Source of the DNA: ENR-C587 sp942493235
GTDB taxonomy: Bacteria; Bacteroidota; Ignavibacteria; Kapaibacteriales; UBA2268
Length of the DNA stretch: 64,000 nt
Reading direction: 5' to 3'
Assembly: GCA_942493235.1 (NCBI GenBank)
Contig: OW818676.1
Span: 682,001-746,000, forward strand
Shown here: positions 49,092-58,623 of the stretch, one piece after another
Layout: each line of letters begins with the position of its first letter
Numbering within the stretch: the stretch's first letter is position 1
The notes under the pieces: model-generated
Seen by the model: the letters and a program-made list of their open reading frames with translations, nothing else
Told to the model about the DNA's origin: nothing
The model's database searches: none
Position numbers and translations under genes: made by a program

Positions 49092-50132
49092 ATGAAAAGG
49101 TATATTTATTTTTTATCGGCAATATTGAGCATAATTATTATGTCTTGCTCAAGTGATGAACCGCTTTATGATAATTCGGATAATACTTGGAAAGCTTTTG
49201 TCTCACGTTACGACGGAACTTATAAGGTAAGTTTATATAAGCAGACCGATGGTTCGATTATTTATGATGACATCTATCAGCAGGTAAATAATAAAACCTT
49301 ACCCGGTAAAGTAGAAAAAATCGCTGTCTTTGGCGACGATATTTACTTTTTAATTCCATCAGTTTACAAAATTATTGTCATTAATAGATGGACTTATCAA
49401 GAAACAGGTGTAATTGATTTTACCGAATTAGCTTTAGAACCGAATGATATTTGCTTTGTCAATGCAACTAATGCCTATGTAGTGCATACTAATGCAAATA
49501 AAATATCACTCGTAGATATTAAATATTTTGTTCCTGCCAGACAATTAAATGTCGGCACTGCTCCTGTCAAAATAGTTGCAAGTGGGTATTATGTAGTTAC
49601 TGCGAACTCAAAATCGAAAAATCTTACTATCATCGACAGCAGAAATAATTCAAAGCTAATGGATTTCCCGGTAACTGATTATCCGTATTATTTGGATGTA
49701 AATTCTCTGGGCAATATAACTGCAGTTTGCCTTGGCAATGGCAAAATAGATACTAACCAAGCAAAGACAGCCGCATATATATACGAAATAGATATGAACA
49801 CTAAAACAGTAAAATATTCTGGCGAGCTTAAATATTCGGTTTTGAAATCTGAAAATCAGATTCCAAACGGTTTAGCCATTTCTGATAAAGATATTGCTTT
49901 TATTACTACTAACGAAGGTCTGTTTTTATTTAATACTAAAACTACTCCCGGTCCGGTATTAGTTAACAAAGATTCTCATTTCGGAGTTTCATTTAATAAG
50001 TACAGAAACGAATTGATTTTATTAAAGTACCAAGCTGGTATTCTTTCGGCTTTTTCGGCAAGCAATTCCAATGGTAAAACAAACGGGAACATTTTCGTAC
50101 CGACGGACATGATTACATTATTGGCGATGTAG
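49092..50132 (+). CDS. Lipoprotein with YncE-like beta-propeller
   Basis: The lipobox IIIMSC (C19) marks a lipoprotein after a short signal. The mature ~325 residues are repeated blades of ~40 residues with patterns such as KISLVDIKYF..ARQLNVGTAPVKI and NLTIIDSRNNSKLMDFPV, as in YncE/cytochrome cd1-type propellers. Its role is unknown. Tight coupling to the purine phosphorylase gene (1-bp gap) is probably a matter of shared transcription. Confidence 0.85.
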   Translation: MKRYIYFLSAILSIIIMSCSSDEPLYDNSDNTWKAFVSRYDGTYKVSLYKQTDGSIIYDDIYQQVNNKTLPGKVEKIAVFGDDIYFLIPSVYKIIVINRWTYQETGVIDFTELALEPNDICFVNATNAYVVHTNANKISLVDIKYFVPARQLNVGTAPVKIVASGYYVVTANSKSKNLTIIDSRNNSKLMDFPVTDYPYYLDVNSLGNITAVCLGNGKIDTNQAKTAAYIYEIDMNTKTVKYSGELKYSVLKSENQIPNGLAISDKDIAFITTNEGLFLFNTKTTPGPVLVNKDSHFGVSFNKYRNELILLKYQAGILSAFSASNSNGKTNGNIFVPTDMITLLAM

Positions 50133-50156
50133 AGCTCAAATTAATAGATTTTTGTT

Positions 50157-50187
50157 TTCCACCCGCGGTTAAAGCCACGGGTGGAAG
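50157..50187. terminator. Hairpin between convergent genes
   Basis: CCACCCG and CGGGTGG pair, with an inner GG/CC around TTAAAG (50159-50184). It lies in the 117-bp gap between the stop codons of the lipoprotein gene and dnaJ, so it may end both transcripts. Its GGTTAAAGCC centre resembles the GGCTTTAGCC hairpin near 11403. Confidence 0.6.
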
Positions 50188-50249
50188 GCAAATGTTAAAT
50201 ATTTCAAATAGTAAATAATATTACTTGTTAAATGTAAGCTATTTGAAAT

Positions 50250-51413
50250 TTAAAAGAAAACATCTTTAACTTTATCAAAAAAATCTTTGGATTTTTGAGG
50301 TTCTTTTTTCTCGGGATTAATATTCGGCATAGTCAGCATTTCTTTAACAACTTGTTTTTCTTTAGAATTAAGTGTACTCGGTACGTAAACGTTAACAATT
50401 ACAACTTGAACGCCTTTATTGTAGGAGTTCAGGCGGGGAATACCCATATCTTTCATTCTGATATTGGTTCCGGGTTGAGTTCCGGCTTCAATTTTAATTT
50501 TTTGCTCACCATATAGAGTAGGCACTTCAATCTCTGTTCCGAGAGCAGCCTCCGGGAAGCTAATATTGAGTTGATAAATTACATCGTCATTATTGCGTTT
50601 AAACACTTTATGTTGAATTTCATCAATTACTACAATTAAATCACCGGGGTCGCCACCATGCCTACCGGCATTGCCTTTGCCACGTAATGGCAAATAATTT
50701 CCGGCTTCTACGCCGGCGGGGATAGATACTTTAACTGTATCTTCTGCTTGAACTCTACCGTCGCCATTACATTTAGGGCATGGGTCAGAGATTATCTGAC
50801 CGGAACCGTTACACTTATGGCAGGCAGAAATATTAACAAACTGCCCGAACATAGAGCGGCTAACCTGTCTGATTTCACCGGAGCCGTTACAAACATGGCA
50901 ACGTGAAAAGCTGTTAGAACTCTTAGCACCTTTGCCGTCGCACTCTTGGCAATGAATCCATTTTTTGATTTTAATAGTTTTGTCTGCACCCAGAGCAATT
51001 TCTTCCAGAGAAAGGGGAAGCTTGATTTTTAAATCACTACCTCTCTCGTTATTGCTTCTCCTACCGGAAGAACGGCGTGAAGACCCGCCGAATAAATCGT
51101 CCATACCGCCGAAAATGCCACCACTGAATATATCACTAAAATGAGAGAAAATATCATTTACATTTGAATAACCGCCGAAATCTTGACCCATGTGGAGTCC
51201 TTCATGCCCAAATCTGTCGTATTTCTCACGTTTTTGAGTATCGCTTAGTATTTCATAAGCTTCAGTTGCTTCTTTAAATTTATCTTCAGCTTCAGCATCG
51301 GGATTTCTATCAGGGTGATATTGTAGTGCTAATTTTCTATATGCTGATTTAACTTCTTTTTCATCGGCAGATTTATTGATGCCGAGTATTTCGTAATAGT
51401 CTCTTTTTGCCAT
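50250..51413 (-). CDS. dnaJ: Chaperone protein DnaJ
   Basis: Co-chaperone that stimulates DnaK ATPase. J domain (1-70) with HPD (33-35); Gly/Phe-rich linker (~70-120: FGGYSNV, FSGGIFGG); four zinc repeats CxxCxGxG (CQECDGKG, CHVCNGSG, CHKCNGSG, CPKCNGDG); C-terminal substrate-binding domains ending VKEMLTM. The length of 387 residues is normal. It follows grpE by 32 bp. dnaK and hrcA are not adjacent. Confidence 0.97.
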   Translation of the reverse strand: MAKRDYYEILGINKSADEKEVKSAYRKLALQYHPDRNPDAEAEDKFKEATEAYEILSDTQKREKYDRFGHEGLHMGQDFGGYSNVNDIFSHFSDIFSGGIFGGMDDLFGGSSRRSSGRRSNNERGSDLKIKLPLSLEEIALGADKTIKIKKWIHCQECDGKGAKSSNSFSRCHVCNGSGEIRQVSRSMFGQFVNISACHKCNGSGQIISDPCPKCNGDGRVQAEDTVKVSIPAGVEAGNYLPLRGKGNAGRHGGDPGDLIVVIDEIQHKVFKRNNDDVIYQLNISFPEAALGTEIEVPTLYGEQKIKIEAGTQPGTNIRMKDMGIPRLNSYNKGVQVVIVNVYVPSTLNSKEKQVVKEMLTMPNINPEKKEPQKSKDFFDKVKDVFF

Positions 51414-51445
51414 TTCTATATTATATCATTTCTTTAACATACAAT

Positions 51446-52132
51446 TTATTCTTGAGCTGCCGATTTAGCAGGACCGCTTGAAGTAACTACTTTAGCGTGA
51501 CGTAATACCTTCTCGTTAATCATATAGCCCGGAGATACAATTTGAGCAATATGTCCTTCAGGAATATCCGATGGTATAAGCATTAGTGCGTCCATCAGGT
51601 CAACATTGAACTCTTTGCCGACTAAATCTTGCATTTGTTTGACACCTGACTCTTCAAATAGTTTTATTGTTTTTTGCAAAGTTAATTCAATACCTGTGAG
51701 TAAAGAATCAAAATCTTTGCCTTTTTTAGCAGAATCAATAGCTGCCGATAAAGTGTCGGGAATTTCCAATAGTTTAAAGAGTAATCTTTCGTTAGCGTAT
51801 TCGACAATTTCTTGTTTTTCACGCATAGTTCGACGGCGGAAATTTTCTAATTCTGCTGCATTGCGAAGCATTTGCTCTTTAAGTTCTTCTTTTTCTTTGG
51901 TTAATTCTTCGATTTTAACAAAGAAATCTGCTACTTCCTCTTCTGAAAAAGTATCGTCTAATTCAACACCGGTATATTCGTCTTGTTCTTTTTCTTCCTT
52001 TTGCATATCTTCACTTGATGTAATTGGTATTGTTCTACCCTCGTCCTGCTTAATATAGGTATTATATATATCTTTTATTTTATTAGAAGCAGTTCTTAAA
52101 GGTTTATTCGGACTCTGCTGTTTATCTTCCAT
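51446..52132 (-). CDS. grpE: Nucleotide exchange factor GrpE
   Basis: Exchange factor for DnaK. An acidic, disordered N-terminus (~1-75) is followed by a long coiled coil and the family core ENFRRRTMREKQEIVEYANERLL and VKQMQDLVGKEFNVDLMDAL. The C-terminal domain has the signature IVSPGYMINEKVLRHAKVVTS. It is longer (228) than most because of the N-terminal tail. I see no CIRCE inverted repeat upstream, so heat control, if any, is by another route. It is the first gene of a grpE-dnaJ operon. Confidence 0.96.
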   Translation of the reverse strand: MEDKQQSPNKPLRTASNKIKDIYNTYIKQDEGRTIPITSSEDMQKEEKEQDEYTGVELDDTFSEEEVADFFVKIEELTKEKEELKEQMLRNAAELENFRRRTMREKQEIVEYANERLLFKLLEIPDTLSAAIDSAKKGKDFDSLLTGIELTLQKTIKLFEESGVKQMQDLVGKEFNVDLMDALMLIPSDIPEGHIAQIVSPGYMINEKVLRHAKVVTSSGPAKSAAQE

Positions 52133-52298
52133 AACTTAAATAATTCCAATGTTTTACAATCATATAAGAGTATATCTTAAATTTATAAGTATTATAAGAC
52201 GTATTTTTTTTCTTTTAATTTTGATTCTTATTAATCAATTTTGTAAATATAAGAGTTTACAAGTAACTATTATAGTTAAACAATCAGTAACAGGTATT

Positions 52299-52892
52299 AT
52301 GAAACAAAATATTTTAAATAAAGAATTCTATCAGCAGGGTACCGAAAGAGTAGCCAAGCAGTTAATCGGAAAAATATTTGTCAAAAAAGAAGCCGAGCAA
52401 ATATTGTCCGCCAGGATAGTAGAGACCGAAGCTTACTTATCAGAAAATGATTTATCATCTCATTCTGCTGTCGGGCAGACCAAGAGGAATGCTCCAATGT
52501 TTGATTGTGGAGGTATTCTCTATGTTTATCAGATATACGGGGTTCACCACTGCATTAATATTGTTAGCCAAGCACAGGACATAGGAGCGGCTGTATTAAT
52601 CAGAGCTATGGAAGTAATAGAAGGAACAGAAATATTTAAAAGTAGAAGAGGCGAAAATGTAAAACGGGAAAAATTATTAAGCGGTCCTGGAAATATTGCC
52701 AAAGCTTTTGCATTTACTAAAGCTGATAATTATCATTCGTTACTATCTGATGATTTATATATTATAGAAGAAGATGAAATTCCGGATAGTAATATTATAA
52801 CTACCAAACGAATAGGAATCACAAAATCCGAAGATTTATTATTGAGGTTTATTGATATTAATTCTAAGTCAATTACAAAGAGAAATTATTGA
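52299..52892 (+). CDS. DNA-3-methyladenine glycosylase (AAG/MPG family)
   Basis: Removes alkylated purines in base excision repair. I start at the ATG at 52299 (MKQNILNKEFYQQGTERVAK). The frame continues upstream to 52149 with ~50 hydrophobic residues that do not fit the family and lie over the grpE promoter. Motifs: ARIVETEAYLSENDLSSHS, with the catalytic Glu and interacting Tyr, then GGILYVYQIYGVHHCINIV and the LLSGPGNIAKAF turn. 198 residues is the typical length. Confidence 0.93.
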   Translation: MKQNILNKEFYQQGTERVAKQLIGKIFVKKEAEQILSARIVETEAYLSENDLSSHSAVGQTKRNAPMFDCGGILYVYQIYGVHHCINIVSQAQDIGAAVLIRAMEVIEGTEIFKSRRGENVKREKLLSGPGNIAKAFAFTKADNYHSLLSDDLYIIEEDEIPDSNIITTKRIGITKSEDLLLRFIDINSKSITKRNY

Positions 52893-52943
52893 AAATTTAC
52901 AATTGATTCCCAATTCCCAATTTCTAATTATAGTCTTCTTTAA

Positions 52944-53232
52944 GGGACTTCGCTATTTTAAGTAGGATAGCAAATAATTGATATTAGTATAACGAAAACC
53001 CTTATATATCAAATTTTGATTTTTGATATATAATTGGATAAACATCTATGATTTTAAATTTTAACTCCGTCAGGAGTTATACATCAGTAACATAATGAGA
53101 TACACCACCATCACTCTCATGCTTTAACTACAAAAAGAGAAGAAAGAGTGTGGGGACTAAACTATGTTTATTACCGATGTTCAACAGCTACCGCTGTTGG
53201 AAGAAAGATTTCTTAATTTGCTTACCCACACA
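52944..53232. repeat. ~290-bp dispersed repeat, copy B
   Basis: Matches 47597-47884 over its whole length with scattered substitutions and no large gap. It ends in CTTACCCACACA, seven bases before an isolated AGGCTGTGTAAAAAC arm. Confidence 0.88.
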
Positions 53233-53287
53233 TAATATAGGCTGTGTAAAAACTTAAAGCAATTGATTATTTTATATCCCCACTAAT

Positions 53288-53989
53288 CAACCCAACGCTT
53301 TAGAGGCTGTGTAAATACGAAAAAAAATGTAATTATTGTTAGATCATAAATCAAATAAATGCCTATCAAGGGGCTGTCAAAGAAGTTATAAATTCACCAA
53401 ATCGTCATTCTGAGTGCAACGAAGAATCCAGAGTTATCAACAAGTTAGCTTAATCTGGATTCTTCACTTCGTTCCTAATTACACACTTCCGCTCTTAACT
53501 TAAGCAAGACTGTTTATTATAAGTATTTACTATGCGTTTGCAACTTTATATCGTCATAATTTCTATTTTTAAGTGGATTGACTAATTCCTTAAACCTTCC
53601 GAATGGTAAAGAAACATTCGGAAGGTAAAGAGAAATATTTTTAGGGAATTATAACAAACTCGTTGTTGACTATTTATAAAAAATAATAAAGTTGATTCTG
53701 AAGTTGGGTAGCAACGACCTGACGAAACCTTTCTAAATACTTCAATTTATGTGTAGAAATAAATTAATCTAAAAGTTTTGTTACACCTTCCGAAGGTTTC
53801 TTAACCCTTCGGAAGGTTAAAGGCAATACTTTACTTTGTGTCATTACCTCTACAATTACAGCTTTGCTGTAAAGGGTACCTCAGAACGACGATTTGGCAA
53901 TATTATTAATTTTAGACAACCTCTTGAATGGAGTTCGGAATATTATTTGCAGACATATACAATAGATTAGCAGTTTTTACATAGCCTCA
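53288..53989. mobile_element. Composite palindromic element (nested arms)
   Basis: Outer arms: CAACCCAACGCTTTAGAGGC-TGTGTAAATAC (53288) and TTTTTACATAGCCTC (53974-53988). Inner arms: GGGGCTGTCAAAGAAG (53370) and TTTTAGACAACCTC (53910-53923). The core includes a long hairpin (53404-53475) that is the reverse complement of the core at 58251-58329. It also has CCTTCCGAATG hairpins (53595-53625, 53785-53818). No transposase is encoded, so if mobile it is non-autonomous. Confidence 0.6.
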
Positions 53990-54119
53990 ATAATTTAGAA
54001 CCTCCTTTAATGTAAAAATTCAATAATTCTTTGAAAATTCAAAAAATATATGGTATAAAATTCAAAAATTTTTCTTAATATAGTATCCTTTTGATTTTAT
54101 AGAAAATTAGGATATATAT

Positions 54120-57100
54120 ATGAGACTTATCAAACTAATTATAGCGTTATTTATAATATCGGCTCCTGTGTTTGCTCAGCAGGTAGTAGTCAGTGAATAC
54201 TGGAATATTTCTGCTACTCCCGAAGGTGAATGGACAGAGCTATTGGTAGTTAATGACAATATTAGTATGGTTGGCTGGAAATTAAGAGATAACTCTGAAG
54301 AAAATGGCTGGCAGGGTGGTGTAATATTCAAAGATGTCCCTCTATGGAGAAATATTCGCAAGGGAACTATTATTGTAGTTAATCATAGAGATTACTCAAG
54401 CAATATTGATAAAAACAAATATGACGGCTATATCGAGGTATCAGCAGACGATAGAAGTGTTTTTGACTCTATTAGTTATTATTCCGGACCAGAATATACT
54501 TGGAACTCATTAGCATTGAGTATTTCTCAAAAAAATGATATAATTCAACTTTTAGATAATTCTAACAACCACGTGCATTCACTTAGTCATAATGCAAGTG
54601 ATGTTGATGATTATAAAGCAATTACCGGTTTTAAAATAAACAGAGCCAATGTTACTGTTGCAGCTGCAAGGTCAGTGAGTGTATATCCCGGGACTAGTAT
54701 AGAAAAATATAGGTCAGGTAATACTACTACAGAGGCATTAGTAGGCTCAATCGACACTAAAGGGAAACCAAATAAAGGTAGTTCCGGGCAAGATGATAAT
54801 CAGTCTTTCTGGAGAGAACTCAGACAGCCCGAATGGTCGTCGCCATCATTAACTGCGAGCATTATTCCTAATGCCGTTCAATTAAGTTGGAACAAATGTA
54901 CAGACTCATATCCTGCTGATACAGCAACCGGATATTTAGTTGTCAGAATACCAAAAGATGAGTTAGCTTCGGCGACAACTCCGGTTGACGGAGTTAATTA
55001 CAGTGCGGGAGCAAAATACGGTTCTTCTGTTGTATTAGCAAGTCTTAATGGTTCCGATAAAAACTCATATACAGATTACTCAAATTTCGCATGTGGTCTA
55101 ACCTTTGTTTACAGAGTATATGCTTATAAATATTCAAGCGATGACCAAAATCAAGCTGCAAACCCGAGAAATGGTCGCGGGCGTTCATACAATGAGCTTA
55201 ATTATGCTTCGAAAGAACTTTCGAAAAACGGAATAGATAAACCCGGCATTAGTTCTGAAAACGGTGTAACTGCTCTATGCGAAGGCGATGCTCTTAACTT
55301 AACAGCAATTGCAAGCGGTAATTATCAATATCAATGGTATGTTGATAATTACAAAATTGATGGGGCTACATCAATCATTTATACTACTGCCGTATCAGGG
55401 AATTATCGTGTTAGAATATATGATGCAAGTAGCGGATGCGAAGCTTTTTCAAATGAATTAAGCATAGTTTTCTATGCATATCCTAAGTTAAAATTAACTC
55501 TGGATATGCCCGGTACGCCTGCCGAATTCAAAGAAGTAAAAGACAACATGACAATTACTTTTTGTGATGCGGTATCTGCAAATGTAAAAGTAAATGGTGC
55601 CTCCTCTATACAATGGTTCAAAAATGACCTTGTCTATAAAGAGCCTGTAGCCGAAGGAAAAACTTTTGCATTATACGAAAACGGAGTTTATTACGCAATA
55701 GCAAAAAATGCTAATTTGTGTGCCGATACTACTTTTAAAATTACTATAAAAATCAATAAACCTGATTATGACGTATCTCCTTTAAGTTTAAATTTCAATT
55801 TAAGCTCAAGTGAGGCTTATGGAGAGCAAAATATAACTGTTACTAATAATTCAAGCGAAGAATTTACTTTCGAAAGTATTGATAATTCTACAAATTTCAT
55901 GGTAGTAGCTCCTGCTCCTCCATATACGGTTCCCGCTAATGGGCAATTAGTATTAACTATAAGATTTAATCCTGCATTTTCCGGAGATTTCCTTGGAGAG
56001 TCGATAGTGCTGAATACGCCTTGCGATGCTGTAACAATTGCATTAACCGGGAAAAAAGACCCTTCGACGGTTACTATTAATAAAACTCATATCCTTTACC
56101 CTTACATATTGAATTGCGAAGACGGGGTTTACTACGACTCATTAATCACGATTACAAATTTGGGTACAGACGAGGTTACTATTAATCAGCCGATTGTTGA
56201 CCAGCCTTATGAAGTAAGTGGCACTTTTCCGAAAGTATTGGGGCAGAACGGAACTACTGATTTAACAGTGCGTTTCAGCCACAGTTCTGAAGGTAATTAT
56301 TCACAAGATCTAATTATTCCATATACGGTTAATTCTGTTACTAAGAATTTGGTAGTTCAATTAACTGGGGCTCAAGTTTTGCCTGAATTTGATTTTACGT
56401 ATTCGGATATTGTTATGCCTGAATTTTCTGATGCTGTGCAATCAAGAGATACAGTCTTGATTATTAATAATAACGGGGTAACGCCTATAATTTTCAGTGA
56501 GCAACCGGCACAATCCGAAATACATTATAACAATATACCTCTTACAATAATGCCTAATATGTCAGAAACACTATCGATAACGGTAACTCCAAACTCTTCA
56601 AAAATATTTAATTTAAGTCTAATTGCATCTCCTTGCTTGATAAACGGCAATTATTCCATAGAATGCAAATATAATTCGTCTGAATATTATGTAAGTGCTG
56701 ACACAATTGACTTTGGCTCTATTATTAAATGCCCGAATAATGTAATCAGAGATAGCAGTTTCTATATTAAAGTAAATGGCAATCCGATTAATCCTTCGAT
56801 TACTAACATTAGTGTTCCCGAGGGATTTATCATTAATAAATCGAATGGCGATGCTTTAGCTGACTCGACAAATATAATTGTTACTTTTATCGGTAATGAA
56901 ATTAAAGAATATAAAGGCGAATTAAGCATTACTATTATGCCGAATAATATTACTAAAAAAGTATTTCTTTCTATTAATTTAGTTGAGCCGAAAATAGTAG
57001 TTCCCGATACACTGCTATTTAATTCCGTTACGCTGAATACTTTAAGCAACTCTACACTGCAAATACTTAATAATACAGGTATGCCGGTTGAAGTAGTAAG

Positions 57101-57998
57101 TATTAGTACACCTAATTCTCCTTTTGCGATGGAGAGCATTGCACTGCCACAAATTATAACTAATGCCGGCGAACTGAACACAATATTTAACATTAATGTA
57201 AGCAATTATGGTACTTATCTAAGTGATGTAACTATCCGTTTCAGAATTCAAGGTTGTGAGTTTGATTCGATTATCACTCTTAAAGCAATTATACAAGATG
57301 ATTCCGCACTTAGAGCTACTCTTGATGTTAGGAATATAAATACCGATCTGGGTAACTTTATTTTACCTGTTTATATTGATTTGCACGGAGCTGATTATTA
57401 TGATGTAGAGGTTAACGGACTAAGCTTTGAAATGAGCTATAACCCGACTGTATATCTACCGGTAAGTATCTATGCAGAACAGAGAATAGATCTTAGTGAT
57501 GTTTACATAGATGATAGAGGTCCGGGCAAAGTTAAAATCACAATGAATACCCCTGCCGGAGCTAATATGACCGATGGTAAATTGTTTACTATACGCTCTA
57601 AAGCACTATGGGGAGACGCAAGCTATACCGGAATTAAAATTGAAGATATTAAGATATATGCCAAATCAAAATTAGTAGTTGACGATGATACGGCTACAGT
57701 TAGTATCATTAATTCTTGCGGATACGACAATAGTCTTATCGGAATTGACGGTACTCCGATTTTAAAAATCAATGTAGAAGAATCGACAATTTCTGTACAA
57801 TACGGAATTATTACCAATGAAGATTCCGAACTATTGATTTACGATATGTCCGGTAATAAAGTGTTTAATAAAAATATAAAATCTAATAGTGGGCTTTATA
57901 CCCTAACTATTGATAATGATTTCAATTCCGGAACTTATTTTGTAAAATATACAAACGGAAATATTTCTAAAACTCAGAAATTTATTATTATAAAATAA
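54120..57998 (+). CDS. Large secreted multi-domain protein with T9SS sorting domain
   Basis: 1292 residues. A signal peptide (1-20, LFIISAPVFAQ) is followed by a lamin-tail-like domain (~20-210: EYWNISATPEGEWTELLVV). A fibronectin-III-like segment follows (~235-350, WSSPSLTASIIPNAVQLSW), then Ig-like (~375-450, FSNELSIVF at the end) and two to four choice-of-anchor D/ASPM-type repeats (~550-1100; SLNFNLSSSEAYGEQNITV). A cohesin-like stretch comes next (~1105-1210). The final ~75 residues are a type A T9SS sorting domain (LLIYDMSGNKVFNK, GTYFVKYTNG, KTQKFIIIK). It is a likely SprA cargo displayed on the cell surface. Function unknown; it may be adhesive. Confidence 0.88.
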   Translation: MRLIKLIIALFIISAPVFAQQVVVSEYWNISATPEGEWTELLVVNDNISMVGWKLRDNSEENGWQGGVIFKDVPLWRNIRKGTIIVVNHRDYSSNIDKNKYDGYIEVSADDRSVFDSISYYSGPEYTWNSLALSISQKNDIIQLLDNSNNHVHSLSHNASDVDDYKAITGFKINRANVTVAAARSVSVYPGTSIEKYRSGNTTTEALVGSIDTKGKPNKGSSGQDDNQSFWRELRQPEWSSPSLTASIIPNAVQLSWNKCTDSYPADTATGYLVVRIPKDELASATTPVDGVNYSAGAKYGSSVVLASLNGSDKNSYTDYSNFACGLTFVYRVYAYKYSSDDQNQAANPRNGRGRSYNELNYASKELSKNGIDKPGISSENGVTALCEGDALNLTAIASGNYQYQWYVDNYKIDGATSIIYTTAVSGNYRVRIYDASSGCEAFSNELSIVFYAYPKLKLTLDMPGTPAEFKEVKDNMTITFCDAVSANVKVNGASSIQWFKNDLVYKEPVAEGKTFALYENGVYYAIAKNANLCADTTFKITIKINKPDYDVSPLSLNFNLSSSEAYGEQNITVTNNSSEEFTFESIDNSTNFMVVAPAPPYTVPANGQLVLTIRFNPAFSGDFLGESIVLNTPCDAVTIALTGKKDPSTVTINKTHILYPYILNCEDGVYYDSLITITNLGTDEVTINQPIVDQPYEVSGTFPKVLGQNGTTDLTVRFSHSSEGNYSQDLIIPYTVNSVTKNLVVQLTGAQVLPEFDFTYSDIVMPEFSDAVQSRDTVLIINNNGVTPIIFSEQPAQSEIHYNNIPLTIMPNMSETLSITVTPNSSKIFNLSLIASPCLINGNYSIECKYNSSEYYVSADTIDFGSIIKCPNNVIRDSSFYIKVNGNPINPSITNISVPEGFIINKSNGDALADSTNIIVTFIGNEIKEYKGELSITIMPNNITKKVFLSINLVEPKIVVPDTLLFNSVTLNTLSNSTLQILNNTGMPVEVVSISTPNSPFAMESIALPQIITNAGELNTIFNINVSNYGTYLSDVTIRFRIQGCEFDSIITLKAIIQDDSALRATLDVRNINTDLGNFILPVYIDLHGADYYDVEVNGLSFEMSYNPTVYLPVSIYAEQRIDLSDVYIDDRGPGKVKITMNTPAGANMTDGKLFTIRSKALWGDASYTGIKIEDIKIYAKSKLVVDDDTATVSIINSCGYDNSLIGIDGTPILKINVEESTISVQYGIITNEDSELLIYDMSGNKVFNKNIKSNSGLYTLTIDNDFNSGTYFVKYTNGNISKTQKFIIIK

Positions 57999-58163
57999 AA
58001 AATCCATTCAATAAAAATGCCTCCGCATATATTTGCAGGGGCATTTTTTATTTGGAACAAGTTCTATTATTATTTTCAAATATCACTAAAGGCTGTTGCA
58101 AAAGTCCAAAATATTTATTTGATATTGATTTTCCAAAGATTTTTAAACTTCTAAGTGCTTATC

Positions 58164-58445
58164 AACCCTACGCTTTAGAGGCTGTGTAAAAACTGCCACA
58201 AGACGGCAAATATTATTCCCAGCACCATTCAAGTGGCTGACTAAAAAATTGTCATTCTGAACGAAGTGAAGAATCCAGATAATGCTAACTTGTTGATAAC
58301 TCTGGATTCTTCGTTACACTCAGAATGACGATTTTGAAATGTTTTTACTTTTTAGACAACCTCATCAGAGACTTTGTGTACTTGTTTTTGTTGAAAAAAC
58401 GGTAGCAATCAAAGGTTTTTTACACAGCCTCTTTAGCGTAGGGTT
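58164..58445. mobile_element. Composite palindromic element (282 bp)
   Basis: Outer inverted arms of ~30 bp: AACCCTACGCTTTAGAGGCT-GTGTAAAAAC at 58164 and its near reverse complement at 58416-58445. Inner arms: GTGGCTGACTAAAAA (58233) and TTTTTAGACAACCTC (58349-58363). The core is a long hairpin (58251-58329) starting GTCATTCTGAACGAAG and ending CACTCAGAATGAC. It is the same nesting as at 53288-53989, with the core inverted. No open frame. Confidence 0.72.
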
Positions 58446-58541
58446 ATATAAATGTATATTGAGAACTATATAGTCTTGCAACAGACTTACTATAGTTATA
58501 GCGAAATATTGGCATAGTACTTGCTAAATAATAGATATAAA

Positions 58542-58575
58542 TATGCGATTACTCTCTATTTTTAATTTCGAGAGT
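58542..58575 (-). terminator. Terminator-like hairpin after ftsZ
   Basis: GCGATTACTCTC (58542-58553) and GAGAGTAATCGC (58570-58581) form a perfect stem around an AT-rich loop, ~40 bp downstream of the ftsZ stop. No T-run is obvious on the minus strand, so it may act only in RNA stability. Confidence 0.55.
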
Positions 58576-58623
58576 AATCGCGAATTTAGCTAATAATTAT
58601 AAAGAAAAATTTTATTAAAAAAT

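Larger units (their letters stand above)
52893..54119. other. Gap with two large repeat elements
   Basis: No gene is supported. 52944-53232 is repeat copy B. 53239-53255 is an isolated GGCTGTGTAAAAAC arm. 53288-53989 is a composite element with nested arms and hairpins. 53990-54119 is AT-rich and probably holds the promoter of the secreted-protein gene at 54120. Confidence 0.75.
57999..58623. other. Gap with composite element next to ftsZ
   Basis: No gene. A weak terminator hairpin follows the secreted-protein stop (ATGCCTCCGCATATATTTGC, then AGGGGCATTTTTTATT; 58017-58052). 58164-58445 is the composite element. 58543-58572 has CGATTACTCTC and GAGAGTAATCG, an inverted repeat around TATTTTTAATTTC that may terminate ftsZ transcription. 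Confidence 0.65.

Noticed and set aside
52149..52298. Hydrophobic N-terminal extension of the 3-methyladenine glycosylase
   Set aside because: It overlaps the divergent grpE promoter region and does not fit the family; the ATG at 52299 does.
51414..52298. CIRCE heat-shock operator near grpE-dnaJ
   Set aside because: I looked for TTAGCACTC/GAGTGCTAA and found none.
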